The notes beneath the pieces were generated by a model. The model was not told the DNA's origin. It was given only the letters and a program-made list of their open reading frames with translations, and ran no database searches. A stretch of 64,000 nucleotides of DNA from positions 1,860,001 through 1,924,000 of the forward strand of contig OY723288.1 of the NCBI GenBank assembly GCA_963210315.1, given 5' to 3'. The position numbers and the translations under genes were made by a program. Source of the stretch: Rhynchopus euleeides (lineage: Eukaryota > Euglenozoa > Diplonemea > Diplonemida > Diplonemidae). Of the stretch, positions 1-11,670 are shown one piece after another. How positions within the stretch are numbered: the first letter of the stretch is position 1; the number at the start of each line of letters is the position of its first letter.

Positions 1-741
1 CAAGCCTGATGCAGACGGCTGTGGCGCCTGTTTCCCGCAACCCGCCCGTCTCTCTGCTCCGCGCGCTTTTAGGGAATTCCCCTTGGCGCCTGAGACTGGC
101 GGGTGCCAGCAATGCTGGCAATGCGTCAATCATACCCGAGGCCAGCCCGTGTTTTTTTCTTGCGGTTTTTTGTTTTACCAGTTATGAGCGACGAAACGTA
201 GCGAAGTCGCGAAGTAACGAAGGAAATCGCACGACTGAAGCTTTATACGGATCACATCTTCAGGCTTCACACTTCACAGGGGCTTCCACAGCCTTTGGCA
301 CAGAAGTGTGTGTCCAATGAAAATCAGCCCGGATCTGCCTTTTATTGCAGTTGCTGGGCAGGGTGTTTTCTCATATTATTGCGAAAGGAATGCGCTTTTC
401 AACTAACGGGGTTCCCTGTGTTTCTCGTGCCCCCACACCCCCCTCCTCCTCCCACCTCGGCAAAACAGCAGCCCCAGCTCCCCATCTCCCCCCCTTCCCC
501 TGCCGCTTGTCCCTTCTGGGCAGAGTACCTTGCCGTCGCGAAAGCACAACCATGCCATCAGCGGCATGCCCATTTCCCCTCCCTCCCTGTTGGGAGGTGT
601 GCGTGTGTCAGTGGAGGCTCGGTGCGTCCTACACCGGCCCGAAAGCACTCTGCATCTGGTCCTGCATCTCACGTGACACCGTCGGCGGCACCCACCACAC
701 CCACACTGTGCAGGAGGGCGGCAGGCCGCTCCGTCGGGACC
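1..741. other. Left-edge non-coding region
   Basis: I see no convincing gene here. A short GC-rich inverted repeat lies near 98-125 and pyrimidine-rich tracts near 420-500. Open frames in this stretch have simple-sequence composition. The last part is presumably the promoter and 5' leader of the small membrane-protein gene that starts at 742. Confidence 0.5.
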
Positions 742-1188
742 ATGCTGTACGCAGCTGGGTCATGGCTGGGGCGCATGCTGATGGGGCAGTGTGTGTACCA
801 CCCTGATGCGTTTCTCGTGGGCTTCATGGCAAGCGTGTTGGTGCTGTGCTGCGTGTGGGGGCCGAACGGGTATGCTCAGTGCAGCCAGAGTTGTCAGTTG
901 TGCCTGCCTCGCTGTGTGCTCGGTCCTCTCGGGCCAAAGGAGATCTCGCCCCCTCAAACCCTCTCCCCATCGCATCATCTCCTCTTCTCCTCTTCTTCGC
1001 TTCACAGGATTGTGCGAAATTCGATTGAAGTGTCTGCGCAGTGGGTGATCCTCGCCGGCGTTCTGATAGTCGCAAGCTACGCCGACCGTGTATACCGGCG
1101 TCAGCAGCGCCTGCGGCGGCAGGCGAGCATCGAGAAGTCAGAGGAGACAGGCTCTGTGCTGGGTGGCGGGGGGCCTGCGCTTGACTAA
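742..1188 (+). CDS. Small two-TM membrane protein, two exons
   Basis: The family is not recognised. The model is exon 1 742-869, an intron 870-1007 with a GTATG donor and a TTCACAG acceptor, and exon 2 1008-1188, giving about 102 residues. The intron is a multiple of three, so the unspliced frame is also open, but the intron translation is serine/proline/leucine low complexity. Hydrophobic segments fall at about residues 22-39 and 55-70. They are followed by a basic stretch (RVYRRQQRLRRQ) and a polar tail, as expected for a small helical-hairpin protein of an internal membrane. I chose the start at 742 because upstream sequence in the same frame is compositionally poor; the frame itself stays open back to 295. 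Function is unknown. Confidence 0.5.
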   Translation: MLYAAGSWLGRMLMGQCVYHPDAFLVGFMASVLVLCCVWGPNGYAQCSQSCQLCLPRCVLGPLGPKEISPPQTLSPSHHLLFSSSSLHRIVRNSIEVSAQWVILAGVLIVASYADRVYRRQQRLRRQASIEKSEETGSVLGGGGPALD

Positions 1189-1917
1189 GGCACCCACCCC
1201 CAACCCCTTTCTCATCCCACGGCACGCACGGGGCTGCACACCGCAGTGCGGCCCTCAGCGTCACTCGTCACTAGCTTCCGAAACCGCTCGTCTGCTCCAA
1301 GGTCTGCGAGTAGTGGCCAGCCCTCTTGCCTCTGGTGCCCTGGCGTGCCCGGGTGCACTGTCCTGTTAGGTTCCGCCTTGCCGTTGCTCAGAAGATCGGC
1401 AAGGTTAGCGCAAACGGTGGTAGCAGCAGGGTGGTGGGGGCTCCCTGCCTCTCGTGAGCAACACCGCCCCCCTTTGAAACTTGAGAATCCATCCTCCGCT
1501 GCTGTTGGGCGGACTGGGGGTCTTCGCTACCGGCATTTATTTTTCGGGGGAACAGTTCGGCGGCTTCCACCCTTCCAACTCGGGGTGGGGGAATGCATCA
1601 AACACACCGAATACCGCGGAATCCCCCCACCGTGCGAAGACCCTCACTTTTTTTGTCAGGGTCATAACATGTGGGGCTTCCCGCCACCCACCTGCCCACC
1701 GCACAACGCCACCCACCCCACCATCAGCACACACACCCTGCACAAGGGCAGACTTACCGGCACCGCTGTGCCAGTGCCTACAGGAGGAACACCCTTCGCA
1801 CCTCCTACGCACCTCCAGCAGCCCGAGGCGTGCTGCCCCGTCGCAGCAGGGAGGCAGGCGGGGGCAGCACGTGCCCCCTCCCTTTGGCCTGCGACCCGGC
1901 CCTCCAGGGCTGACGAC
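1189..1917. other. Intergenic
   Basis: Pyrimidine- and GC-rich sequence between two genes on the same strand. No gene is supported. The final 100 bases or so are probably the leader of the leucine-rich-repeat gene. Confidence 0.5.
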
Positions 1918-3675
1918 ATGAGCACCGCACAGCCGCTGGATGCGGGCCTCATCAAGCTCGGGCTGGGGGGTCTCGGGCCCACTGCCGATGGTGCCAGCAT
2001 TGTATACCTGCACTGCAACATCGACGTATGAATGTGTCGGAGTGGGGGTGGGAGGGAGGGGAGAGGGTGGGGTGGGGTGGGGGGGAGTCTTGCTCGGTCA
2101 GAGGATACAAAGGAGATAGGGGGAGGGGGAGGTCAGTTCATCCAGGTCTGCTTGTAGTATCAGTTCGCGTGCGGAGGGCTGGAGCGGGGAACAAAGAGAC
2201 ACAAATCCTGCTGTGAGTTGTGCGGTGTTTCCCCTCAGCCCCCCTTCCAACCTTGCGTATTGCAAGTGGTAGTAAAAAGAAAACCACGACAGGTCAGATC
2301 GCCCGTCCTTCCTCGACCTCACGACTCCCCCCTACGCACCTACGGTGCTCAAACAAGTTTGTGGTGGGGTGGGGTGTCGGTGATATTTTCTGCCTGTGTT
2401 GTTGCTCATCCCCCACCCGCGTGCAGAACCTGAGTCTGACGAATCTCAACGCGCTGGCGGAGTACGGCAACCTGCAGCACGTGAGTGCCTGCAGCAATCT
2501 GCTGGAGGATGCCACGTGCCTGTCGCCCCTGAAGAGCCTGCGTTCGTTGCGGGTGTCCCGCAACCGCATCCGCGACGCTGAGAAGGCACTCCCAGATGTG
2601 TTCGCGCTGCAGCTGCTGGACCTGAGCCACAACAGCATCTCTGTCATGCCGTCGTGCCTGCCGAAGCACAGGTGTGTGAACCCTTCACTTCGTATCCCTG
2701 GTCCCTGCCCCGCTGCCCCTCGCTCAGTGTACTGTTTTTGTGGCATTTATGGCCAACAGACCGGCTATTCGTTTCGGAAGGCTTCCGCTCGTCTGCAGCT
2801 CTGCTGATCAAGCTGCTGATCCCACCCACCCGACACAGGTATCTCCGTATCCTGAAGCTGGACAACAACCAGGTGGAGGTGATATCCGGGCTTGAGGGCC
2901 TTGCGAGCCTCGTGGAGCTGTCGCTGAACGACAATCTCCTGCAGAGTGTCAGCGGTTTGGAGGGGACGTCGCTGCGGCGGCTGTTCGTTGCGGGGAACGA
3001 GATTTCGGATGTGTCCGGTGTGGACGCGGTGTCGGGGACGCTGGTGCAGTTCGTCGCGTCGAGCAACGTGATCACCTCCCTGAAGCACATCGACCGGCTG
3101 GAGAAGCTGGTGGAGCTGGACCTGGCGGGGAACCGCATCGGCAACACGACAGAGCTGCAGCGCCTGAAGAAGCTCAGCCACCTGCGTGTGCTGCTCGCAG
3201 ATGACAACCCTATGTTTGTCCATACACCCCCCTGCAACGACGGCTGCGGCAACGACGATGCCTCCGACATCGTCTGCGAGGACAACGACAGCAGCTACGA
3301 CCGCCCCCCCACCCCCGAGTGCCCGGTCAACCCGCTCGGCAGTGCCGTCCCAGCCGACCCCAGCACGCTGAACAACGACCTGCTGCTGCGGTACACCACC
3401 CTGTTTGCAGTGCCACAGCTCACCTCCCTCAACGGCTGCGATGTGACTCGGCATGAGAAGGTCAAGGTATGCATGCGACTGCCTGGCTTGGTGTGGGTCT
3501 GGGGGTTTCCAAGAGTGCTGCTATTTCCCGCCATTTCTCCAGGTGCTCTCACAGTACATCCACTCCCGCACACCACCAGGCGCTCAACATATTGGGCAAC
3601 GCCGACATCGAATCGCGGGCGAAGAACGAAATGCAGTTCCTCAACACCGCCATCACGCAGGTGGGTGGCAGCTGA
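1918..3675 (+). CDS. Leucine-rich-repeat protein (SDS22-like repeats), four exons
   Basis: Exons: 1918-2025, 2427-2671, 2839-3466 and 3580-3675, all with GT-AG borders and matching phases, giving about 358 residues. Exons 2 and 3 encode consecutive LRRs of the short 22-residue type (for example LRILKLDNNQVEVISGLEGL and LVELDLAGNRI), as in SDS22/PP1 regulators, axonemal LRRC proteins and other scaffolds. After the last LRR comes an acidic insert rich in Asp, Asn and Pro (about residues 235-290). The segment DLLLRYTTLFAVPQLTSLNG, just before the exon 3 end, resembles an LRR cap. The protein is predicted to be cytosolic and to bind partners; which partner cannot be told. The C-terminus is uncertain: the stop at 3675 lies 15 nt past a possible GTGGGT donor, so another exon is possible before about 3870. 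Confidence 0.75.
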
Positions 3676-4025
3676 CACGCCACACCACACGCATCCCCAC
3701 CCAGGCGCTGCTGCCTGGGCGGCATCCCTGCGCCCTGCCCTGCTGGGCACGGCTCAGGCATGCCAGCTCACTTACACTCTTCCCCCTCTACGTCTATGGG
3801 AGGCCGTCTCTGCCTCTCGTGTGCTGTCTGTCGGCGGCCCAATCGATGGCGAGCGAAGCCACTAGCAAAAGTCTATCGGCAAACCGCCCCACCCCCACCC
3901 CTCCCCCTCCCCAGCCCTCGATGTTGAAGCTCCTGGGCTTGTCGGCAGGCCCATCGTCGCATCGTCGCCGTCAGCGCCCTGTGGCTTGCGCTTCCGCTTA
4001 TTCTGCGACTTCAATATTTTTTTAA

Positions 4026-5157
4026 CCCTGTGCCTGGAATTTTGTCCAAAAAATAACACGTTTTCGCACAAGGCATAAAATGGTCAAAAAACCCGAAAAT
4101 CGGGTTTGTAGGGTATATGTCCCCTGTCTGAAAATGCAAAATATGGCCCCGCAGGTGCCCCCAGAGTGATTTAAAATTGGAAAATCGACATTTTCCACCT
4201 ACGGGAAATCCCCCAAAATAGGGGGTCCCCAGTCACGAACCCCAAAAAAATGTCCCGCGCGCCTCTAAGGCACTCTGGATTTTTATTATGTCATCCAGAT
4301 GTCACATCTGGGTCCAGGAACACCGGTTTTTGGCCTCAGGAAGTCGAAAAATATGTGTGGAAATTTTTATTCCTGACCAGGATCCCCTAAAAGCCCGATT
4401 TCCCCTGTTTACACATGGGGGATTTCTTGCAACGCCCGCTCGTGTGCTGAGTGTGTTATCCGCGACGTGGATGCGGTCGCCCTCTTCCTCCCAGAAGCCA
4501 CTGATCTTCCTCATCCAACTTCACCTCCGGATGTACGCGGCACGTGCTTGGGTTGTCCTGTCGCAGTGCAGCAGAAGGTCCCCTGTGCACTGCTGCCCAA
4601 GCCATTTCGGCTGCACGGAATACGCCACGCAGAGTAACGTGGTATCGCGTGACCAGCTCGTGAGGCTTGTGCCCCGAATCGAATCGATAGGCTGCGAGCT
4701 GCATTGCCTCGGTCAGTTGATGTCCTTGTGTGTGCATTTTTGTGCACAACAGTCCCTTGGGTATCTGCAGCGCAGGTGCCTGCACTGGACCAGGACTCCT
4801 GATTTGCCTCTGGCACTTGTGATCGGAACGGATGCGGCGACATGCCACGGTGCCCATGAATAGCCATGCCGGCACGAAAGTACGTTCACGACGGTTGATT
4901 ACCATTGCTGCACTCTGTCAGAACCAAGGGTCGCAGCTCACCTGAACGCCCACCAGGCCCCCCAACAGGGGGTGAAACCAAAGGGTCCCCCCTGGGGTTT
5001 TTTAACCCAAAATTTTCGAATTCGACATGTCCCCGGGATTTCCACTATGTCGCAGATTTCGACCATTGGGTCAAGAAAACCTAAAAATCTAGGGGGGAGG
5101 TGCTGAAGGATTGCACTGAAAATTTTATCTAACTCGGTCAAAATTCCAGGCACAGGG
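4026..5157. mobile_element. Decayed DNA element with 19 bp terminal inverted repeats
   Basis: CCCTGTGCCTGGAATTTTG at 4026-4044 is repeated exactly in reverse complement at 5139-5157, bounding 1.13 kb. The left flank is TTTAA and the right flank TTTTTAAAA; a TTAA-type target is possible but not exact. The inside has only broken reading frames. On the minus strand around 4905-4456 a stretch reads like a degenerate helix-turn-helix (RFDSGHKPHELVTRYHVTLR), as in the N-termini of Tc1/mariner transposases. I read it as a relic; the superfamily is unassigned. Confidence 0.6.
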
Positions 5158-5753
5158 TTTTTAAAAATCCAAACCCCAGGTCCCCTGCAAGGCAAACTAT
5201 CATCATTCCTTCGTCAACCCCTCCAGAATGCGCAGAGCGCGTCCTGAACTTTCTTGTTCGTCCTTGGGAGGTTGCATGAAGCACTGACGAAGACTCATGT
5301 TGTGTGAGTACGACTCGTGTCCGAAGAGGACATGTGCTGGACTGGACTGGTTCTACCTTTGCTGTGTGATGTGAGTACGACTCCTGCCGCGTGAGGACGA
5401 CGCATGCTAACTGAGTACGCCAGAGGATGCTGTACACCACCTCCGTCTTCTCGTCAGGGGAAGGGATGAGGGCACCTGTCCCTGAGTGGGGCTTCTCCTT
5501 GCCGTCCACCCAATCATGCTCGAACACCTTATCTCCCTGGAGGCTGGCGGTGAATGCACCGCGTGTGCCATCATGCTGTCGTCGGGACACACACAGGAAT
5601 GAAGGGGTGCTGTGAATACCATGCAAAAATGAGTTAAATTGCAAGCTGCAGCACCAACACACCGCACCGCACCGCGGAACCCCTAACCCGCACACACCAC
5701 GCCACAACACAACACAACACACCCACCAGGCCCGCCCCAACCCGAGGGACGCG
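5158..5753. other. Upstream region of the GRAM/VASt gene
   Basis: No gene is supported. Between about 5,290 and 5,420 a degenerate word containing GAGTACGACTC occurs several times, each time preceded by GTGT or GATGT. From 5,660 the sequence becomes CA-rich leader up to the start codon at 5,754. Confidence 0.4.
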
Positions 5754-7819
5754 ATGCTCACCTCTTCCTTCGGGGGCATGCCGCTGGGCAACGGCTCCAG
5801 CACACACGGCGACATGCAGCTGCGCGACAGGGAGAGGCGCCGTCGCAGCATGCGGAGCGACGCGGGCCCCGTGGTGAACGGGCACTCCGCAGAGGCGAAC
5901 CAGGAGCTGCCCATCTCCGAGATGTTCCCGGAGGTCCCCTCCAGCGAGCAGCTGGTGGAGAAGGTGCGGAGCATGCTGGGGTCGAAGGTGGGGACCCTCT
6001 ACATCACCCGCAACTACCTCTGTTGGAGCGGCATCGGGCGTGCCACGGTGGTGATGCATTTCGGTGAGATCGTGAAGCTGGAGAAGGCGTCGAAGTTCCT
6101 CGACTCCATCGAGGTGATGGCGACGACAGGGCATGCGACGTGCGACGAAGACATCTCTGAGCTGCCCACCTCCTACAAGGAGTGCAGCGCCTGCCGCGCA
6201 GTGCTGTCCTCCTCTGGCGCGTCGCGCGGCTGCCGGCGGTGCAACGTGCCCCTGTGCCCCGACTGCTTCCAGGCACACCGCTCCAAGGCGGTGCCGCAGG
6301 ACCATGTCAAGCACACACTCCGCCCCGTGGACCTCGACAGGGTGTACTGCATCATCATGTCGCTGTGGAAGGCGCATCTCCGCATTCCGCGCAAGGAGCG
6401 TGTCGGCCGCCCCGCAGCACCCCCGTCGCCCCCGGCGTCCGAAACGGCGAATGAAGGGGGGGACGATCCGGATGTGCCGCTTCCCGACAACCACACGGAT
6501 GCGCCGCTCGACGAGCTGCTCAAGCGCATGCCGTATAACGACGATGTATGCCATGGGTGGGGGTAGGCGGTAAGAGGAAGCATCATACACGGTGGGGAGT
6601 GCCGGATATCACACATGCTTATGGTGATGTGTTCGGTCAAATGTCAGTGTTGGCAAACTCTCGGGTGTGTGTGTCGGTCTCTGTTGTCTCGTCTCTTCTG
6701 AATAAGGTCGGGTGCACGTGTCAGGTAGAAACGCAAGGACGCACCAACCACCACACCACCACCACCACCACCACACCCCGCGCACAGGTGCAAGAGGATT
6801 TCTACAGCGAGCTCACTGTGCTGTACGCCAACTCAGGGGGGGACACCCTGATGCTTCCCGACACAACCCTGTCGCGTGTCTTTGCTGGGATCATCCGTTC
6901 CGAATGCGACTTCTGCAAGAACTACCGCCTGGCTCGGAAAGACGAGGACTTCCAGAACGCGGTGTGGCGCCACCCCCGTGTGGTGGACAAGCCCGACGAG
7001 GTTGACAAGTCTATGGGCACCCGCCTCATCACATACATCTCCAAGACACCCCTGGGGAAGAAGAAGGTGTTCGAGACGCAGCGCTTCTATTGGATGGAGT
7101 CGAAGCTGACCCTGCACACCAGCACACAGTGCCCGGATGTGACATTCGGCTCCTCCTTCCGCACAGAAACCCTCCACGAGTTTGAGGTCGACGGGAGCGG
7201 GGTGCGCGTCTCCAACTGGTACAACGTGATGTGGAAGAAGAACGTGGGCTTCATGCGCAGCACCATCCAGCGTGCGGCGGAAAAGGCTGTCTCAGACACC
7301 TTCCCGCTCTTCTTCCAGATGGTGAAGAAAGGCGTGGCAGGCACGCGCAGGACAGGCGGCGGCGCGCGCAGCGCAGCGGGAGCAGACGCGGCAGCAGACG
7401 ACACGCCAGAGGAGGAGGCTGCCGCTGAGGGCGAGGCAGAGGGGACAACCGCCGTCAGCATCGACTCTGTCCGCTTCTGGTGCGCTGTCGCGCTGGGGCT
7501 TGCGGTGTGCGCCTCTATCCTGGTCGCGGTGTCCTCTGTCGACTCCAACCTCATCCAGCAGCTCCCACAGCTCCGCAGCGTCCACGCCGAGCTGAACGCA
7601 CAGGTCCACCGCCTCCAACGCGACGGCTCCCGCCAGCACGTCTCCGCCCAACGCCTCCTGAGCGCCCGGCAGCTCCAGCACGACGCAGCTGTCCCCATCC
7701 TCTACGAGCTGCTGGAGCGCGAGATCACACGCTTCTTGTGGATGCGCTGGCTCGCCACTCTATCATGCACACTCACCCTTCTGGTCGGCGGCGCCACCGT
7801 GGCGGCGCGGTTCCTCTGA
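5754..7819 (+). CDS. GRAM/VASt membrane protein with B-box-like insert (Lam/GRAMD1-type)
   Basis: Exons 5754-6545 and 6788-7819, phase 0, giving 607 residues. The order is: polar N-terminus; GRAM first part (about 57-125, with LYITRNYLCW and EIVKLEKASK); a Cys/His cluster (C144, C147, C160, C163, C168, C171, H175, H184, H187) spaced like a B-box zinc finger; the GRAM closing helix (about 190-208, DRVYCIIMSLWKA); a linker; a VASt domain (about 265-446); a hydrophobic segment at about 495-516, a coiled-coil-like stretch, and a second hydrophobic segment at the extreme C-terminus (583-607). GRAM plus VASt plus C-terminal TM is the layout of Lam/Ysp/GRAMD1 (Aster) proteins, which carry sterols between membranes at ER contact sites. 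That role is inferred from the layout. The zinc finger inside the GRAM fold is odd. The intron contains a CAC repeat. Confidence 0.85.
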
Positions 7820-10790
7820 TGTGCACCGATGGTGGCGATGATAGGATTGCGTTGCCCCATTCTGGCTGAGGGCCCTTTGTATTGCCAGTGGGGGGGGGTT
7901 GGGTGGTGGCGGGTGTGTGTTGCTGTCGGTTGCGGTCGTTGTCTCCATCAAGTGGACGAGTGGGGTGGGGTGGGGGAAAGGATCTCTCTCGGGGGGGGGG
8001 GGGGGTGGGGTGGGGGGGGATTCGACGCTCCTGCGCCATGAAGTGTGTCACGCAGCTGTGTGAGGGGGGGGTGGCGCCCTTTTATCTCGCTCTTCCCCCC
8101 CGCGGGTTGCGACTATAGAAAGGGTGAACGCCCTCTTTGTTTGCCTTGCAGCGGAGGGGCGGGGGGGGTGGGGGCAGGAAGGAGGTGCACACCTGTGGCA
8201 GGAGGTTTCGTCAAGGGGGGATTCTTTTTTTTTGAATTCTTTGAAAATTCTTCGGGGAGAGGGGTGTTTTTTTGACCTCATCCCTCCGAGATTCCCTCCC
8301 CGCCTACATCCCCGGGGCACGCTGACCCCTGCCGCTTCGATGCAACGCAAGGCACAACAAGAGGCAGGTTTGTTTCGGTTTCAGGGCCTCTCCCGTAATA
8401 TCAGTTATGGCAGATGACCACCTCACCCCGACTCGCGAATCGTTTCACACACTGGACTGAGTCTTGTGTGGAGGAGAGTGTCACATTCGCCCGACAAAGC
8501 CAGCAAACCAACCTCTATTGAGCTCTATGCACTAACCCCCACCGGGTTTTTCTCATTTCTGGGTTTATACGCTTGGCCTATATTGTGTCCCGGACACACC
8601 ACACGCTCGATGGGAATACTGCAGCAAAATTGCCAGCAACCCCCTCCGTCAGATCAGCTCTGCAGTTCCCCCCCCCCCCCCCCCCCAAGTGGAAGCGTCC
8701 AATGCAACACTCACAGCATAGAGGCCAAGTGTTTTTCGTGGTATTTCCCAAATCTTCCACCTCCCTCCTCCCGCCCTCGCACCCACCTCCTCACCTTTCC
8801 CGCTCTCCCATTCTGCATGCAATTCTGAGTGGGGGCGGAGGCGGGGGGGGGTTTTTAAAGGGGTATCTCTCTCTCTCTCTCTCTGCATCACCATCCCCTC
8901 CCCCCCCTCCCCCAGCACCCACCCACCCACCCACCCCGCTCCCTTTCTTCCTCCTCTCGCTTCCCCCCCTGTTCCTAAAAAAACAAGGTGTTTGAGTTGC
9001 TTCTTGTTTCGCCTAGCCTCGTCTTCCAGGGGTCACCCTAACCTGAGACACCGTGATGTGTCCGAGTCGACAAACCAAACCCCCACCCACCCCACCCACC
9101 CCACCCCACCCCCCCCATCCCCCCTTGCATCTGTTTCTGGTGGTCGAAAGAAAGGCCGCGAAGTATGCATCCTGGTCCCACGATGATGAGAGGGGTGCCA
9201 GGAACCCAAGGCAACCTCACGCAGTGAGACGTGGTGTTGGAGGGGCCGGATGGGTGGGGGAGCTACATCGAGTGCCCCCACCCCCTCCAAACCCTTCGTG
9301 ACGAAAGAGGGGTTGCGAAAACGGGGCGCAGGCTGCAGGTCGCGGGGAATGGGGGGGGGGGGAATAAATATCGCACGGCTGAAGGTTTAGGATTGGCGCC
9401 TTTATTGGCCACTGTTGGTCCCCCCCTTCCTTTGGCCATTTGACATGGCCTTTCACCGGGCCTTGGTGGTTGGGGGTGGGGAGAGCGTGTTGCTCGGAGA
9501 TCAGTTCAGAAGCTGATATTCCTGCAAGGCACTCCTCTCTCTCTCCCCCCCGCGCATTATTTATTTTGGAAAAAAAGAACTTTCTCCCAAAAAAAATACG
9601 CAGTTTGGTGTGATCATGGAACCCCCCAGAACTGGCACAGACCTGGCACAGAACTGGCACAGAACCCCTATATGATCACACCACAGTTTCTTTGCTTGTG
9701 TTCTTCCAACGGGGGCTGTTTGTCTCAAACCATGGGGTGGGAGTGTCCACAGCGAGGCGGGCAACAACGAAACAAAACCAGAACCACACCCCCCCGGCAA
9801 AACGACGATCTCTCGAGGTGCGGAGTGAAGTGCTTTAGTAGGCCTGAGTAGGGTCTGGCCCGCGCCCCGACGACCCACCCCACCCCAGGTGGCGGAACCC
9901 CCTGTGGTGGGGAACGTCCAATGCAACTCTCCCGGTACAGAGGCTAAAGAGTATCCCGTTGTATGTCTACTTCACGGCCCCCTCCCCCTCCCCCCAAATG
10001 GATCCTTTCAGGCTGTGTCTGGATTCCACCCATCCCCAGGTGGCCTCCTGCTCCGTGTGAATGATGATGTCACCCTGCAGCCCTCTTCGTTCTCTCTGTG
10101 CCAAGAGCTGCCGCCAGTCTGGCACCCACCCCCTCCCTCCCCTTGTTGTTCCTTGGGCCGTCATTGTCTGAGTGGCTTCCTCCCCTTTGCCCACCCCCCC
10201 CCCATCCCCCATCCCCCAGCCGCATTTGTTTCTGGGAGGCGTTGGCCTGGGTGTGTTGACCATGCCACCAACACCCTCCCCACCACCTCAATCTACTCTC
10301 CCCAGGCTGCCCTGTGGAGGAGGGTGGCCACAGCCTCACCGAGGCTGCTCGCCCTAAACTTTTGCGCGGACCCGTCCTTCGGGGGTGCCCTCCGGAGGCA
10401 AAGGGATGGCCAGACACAAATTGCCCGAGTAAACTTGAAGGATTTTATTGAGGGAATCCTTCAGTGGGAAGCGTGCTCGCAGTGTGGTGGGTGGGGTGGG
10501 GAAGGAAGATAGAGGAGGGGGGGGGGGGGGAGCAGTGGCTGGGGTAATTTTCTGGGGGGTCGCTTACAGCCCCGGGGGGGGGGGGGGGGGGGGGCTGGCG
10601 TGCAGGGTGCAGGCAGCGCGCGCAAATGCGGCCTGTTTCCGGGTGCCCGCGCGCTGCCGGCGACCGTGCACCCGAGGTGCACGGTTTGGGCTGAATCTGG
10701 GTGACGTACGAGTAGGGCTCCCACCCTGAAAATGGGCTACCTGCGGTCACTCCAGGTGGCTGACATCACCCGAAAGTGACCCAAAATCAG
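7820..10790. other. Long gene-free low-complexity region
   Basis: No coding sequence is supported on either strand. It contains G/C homopolymers (about 7,991-8,020, 8,671-8,688, 10,573-10,593), a short CT run near 8,866-8,884 and CCCA repeats near 9,080-9,120. Near 9,605-9,680 there is a small inverted repeat (GGTGTGATCAT and its complement) enclosing three copies of a word with CTGGCACAGA. Similar words at about 8,700 and 9,915 (GTCCAATGCAAC) suggest old duplicated fragments. Confidence 0.5.
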
Positions 10791-11670
10791 CGGGACCCCC
10801 TCCTCGGGTGTTCCGAAACCCCTTTCTTTTGACTATTTGGAATCCGTGCGGATCGTAGTGGGGTCACACTGTGGGTCGAGGTGTCAAGCTTCACCCATGA
10901 AATGTGGGTCTGATTCAGGGTCTGGCCCCAGGAGGATGTGACTGGGAGGCAGCCACACCAGCCCACCCACCCAGCGGGACCCCCTCCTCGGGTATTCCAA
11001 AACCCCGTTCTTCTGAATGTTTGGAACTTTTGCGAATCGTAGTGGGGTCACTTTGTGGGTCTAGGAGCCAAACACCGTCCATGAAATGTGCCTCTGGTTC
11101 AGGGGCTGGTCCTAAGGGAATGTGACTGGGAGGCAGCCACACCCACCCACCCAGCGGGACCCCCTCCACGGGTGTTCCTAAACCCCTTTCTTTTGAACGT
11201 TTGGAATTTGTGCGGATCACAGTGGGGTCACTTTGGTGGTGTGTGAGCCAAGCATCACCCATGAAACACGGGTCTAGTTCAGGGGCTGGTCAGCGTGGCT
11301 GGGAGGCAGTCAGCCCACACCCCACCCCACCCACCCAGTGGGACCCCCTCCTCGGGTGTTCCGAAACCCCTTTCTTTTGAACGTTTGGAATTTTTGCGGA
11401 TCACAGTGGGGTCACTTTGGTGGTGTACGAGCCAAGTTTCGCCCATGAAACGTGGGTCTGGTTCAGGGACTGGTCATGGGTGAAGGTGGCTGGGAGGCAG
11501 CCACCTTCACCAGCCCACCCCACCCCACCTACCCACCCAGAGGGACCCCCCCCCCTCGGATTTTCCAAAAACCCGTTCTTTGGGATATTTGGGATCCGTG
11601 CGGATTGTGGTGGGGTCATTTTGGCCATGGGGTGCCTATTGACACCACTTACTGGGAAATGCCAATTGGG
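10791..11670. repeat. Tandem array of ~180 bp units, about five copies
   Basis: The word GGGACCCCCTCC-TCGGG begins near 10,791, 10,975, 11,155, 11,339 and 11,541, so the period is about 180-184 bp, with a longer last unit. Each unit carries TTTGGAAT-GTGCGGATC, a GTGGGGTCACTTTG block and CCCATGAAA-TGGGTCTG-TTCAGG. The last copy ends in GGCCATGGGGTGCCTATTG. The same units recur inverted at 14,379-14,640 and direct at 53,640-53,880. Frames stay open through some copies because the period is close to a multiple of three; I see no real protein. Confidence 0.85.

Noticed and set aside
4026..4044. A piggyBac element (TTAA followed by CCC)
   Set aside because: The left flank fits TTAA, but the right end has extra bases before TTAA and no piggyBac-type transposase is seen.
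10915..11262. Minus-strand frame through the 180 bp array as a repeat protein
   Set aside because: It is open because the period is close to a multiple of three; the plus strand is also open and copies elsewhere are interrupted.
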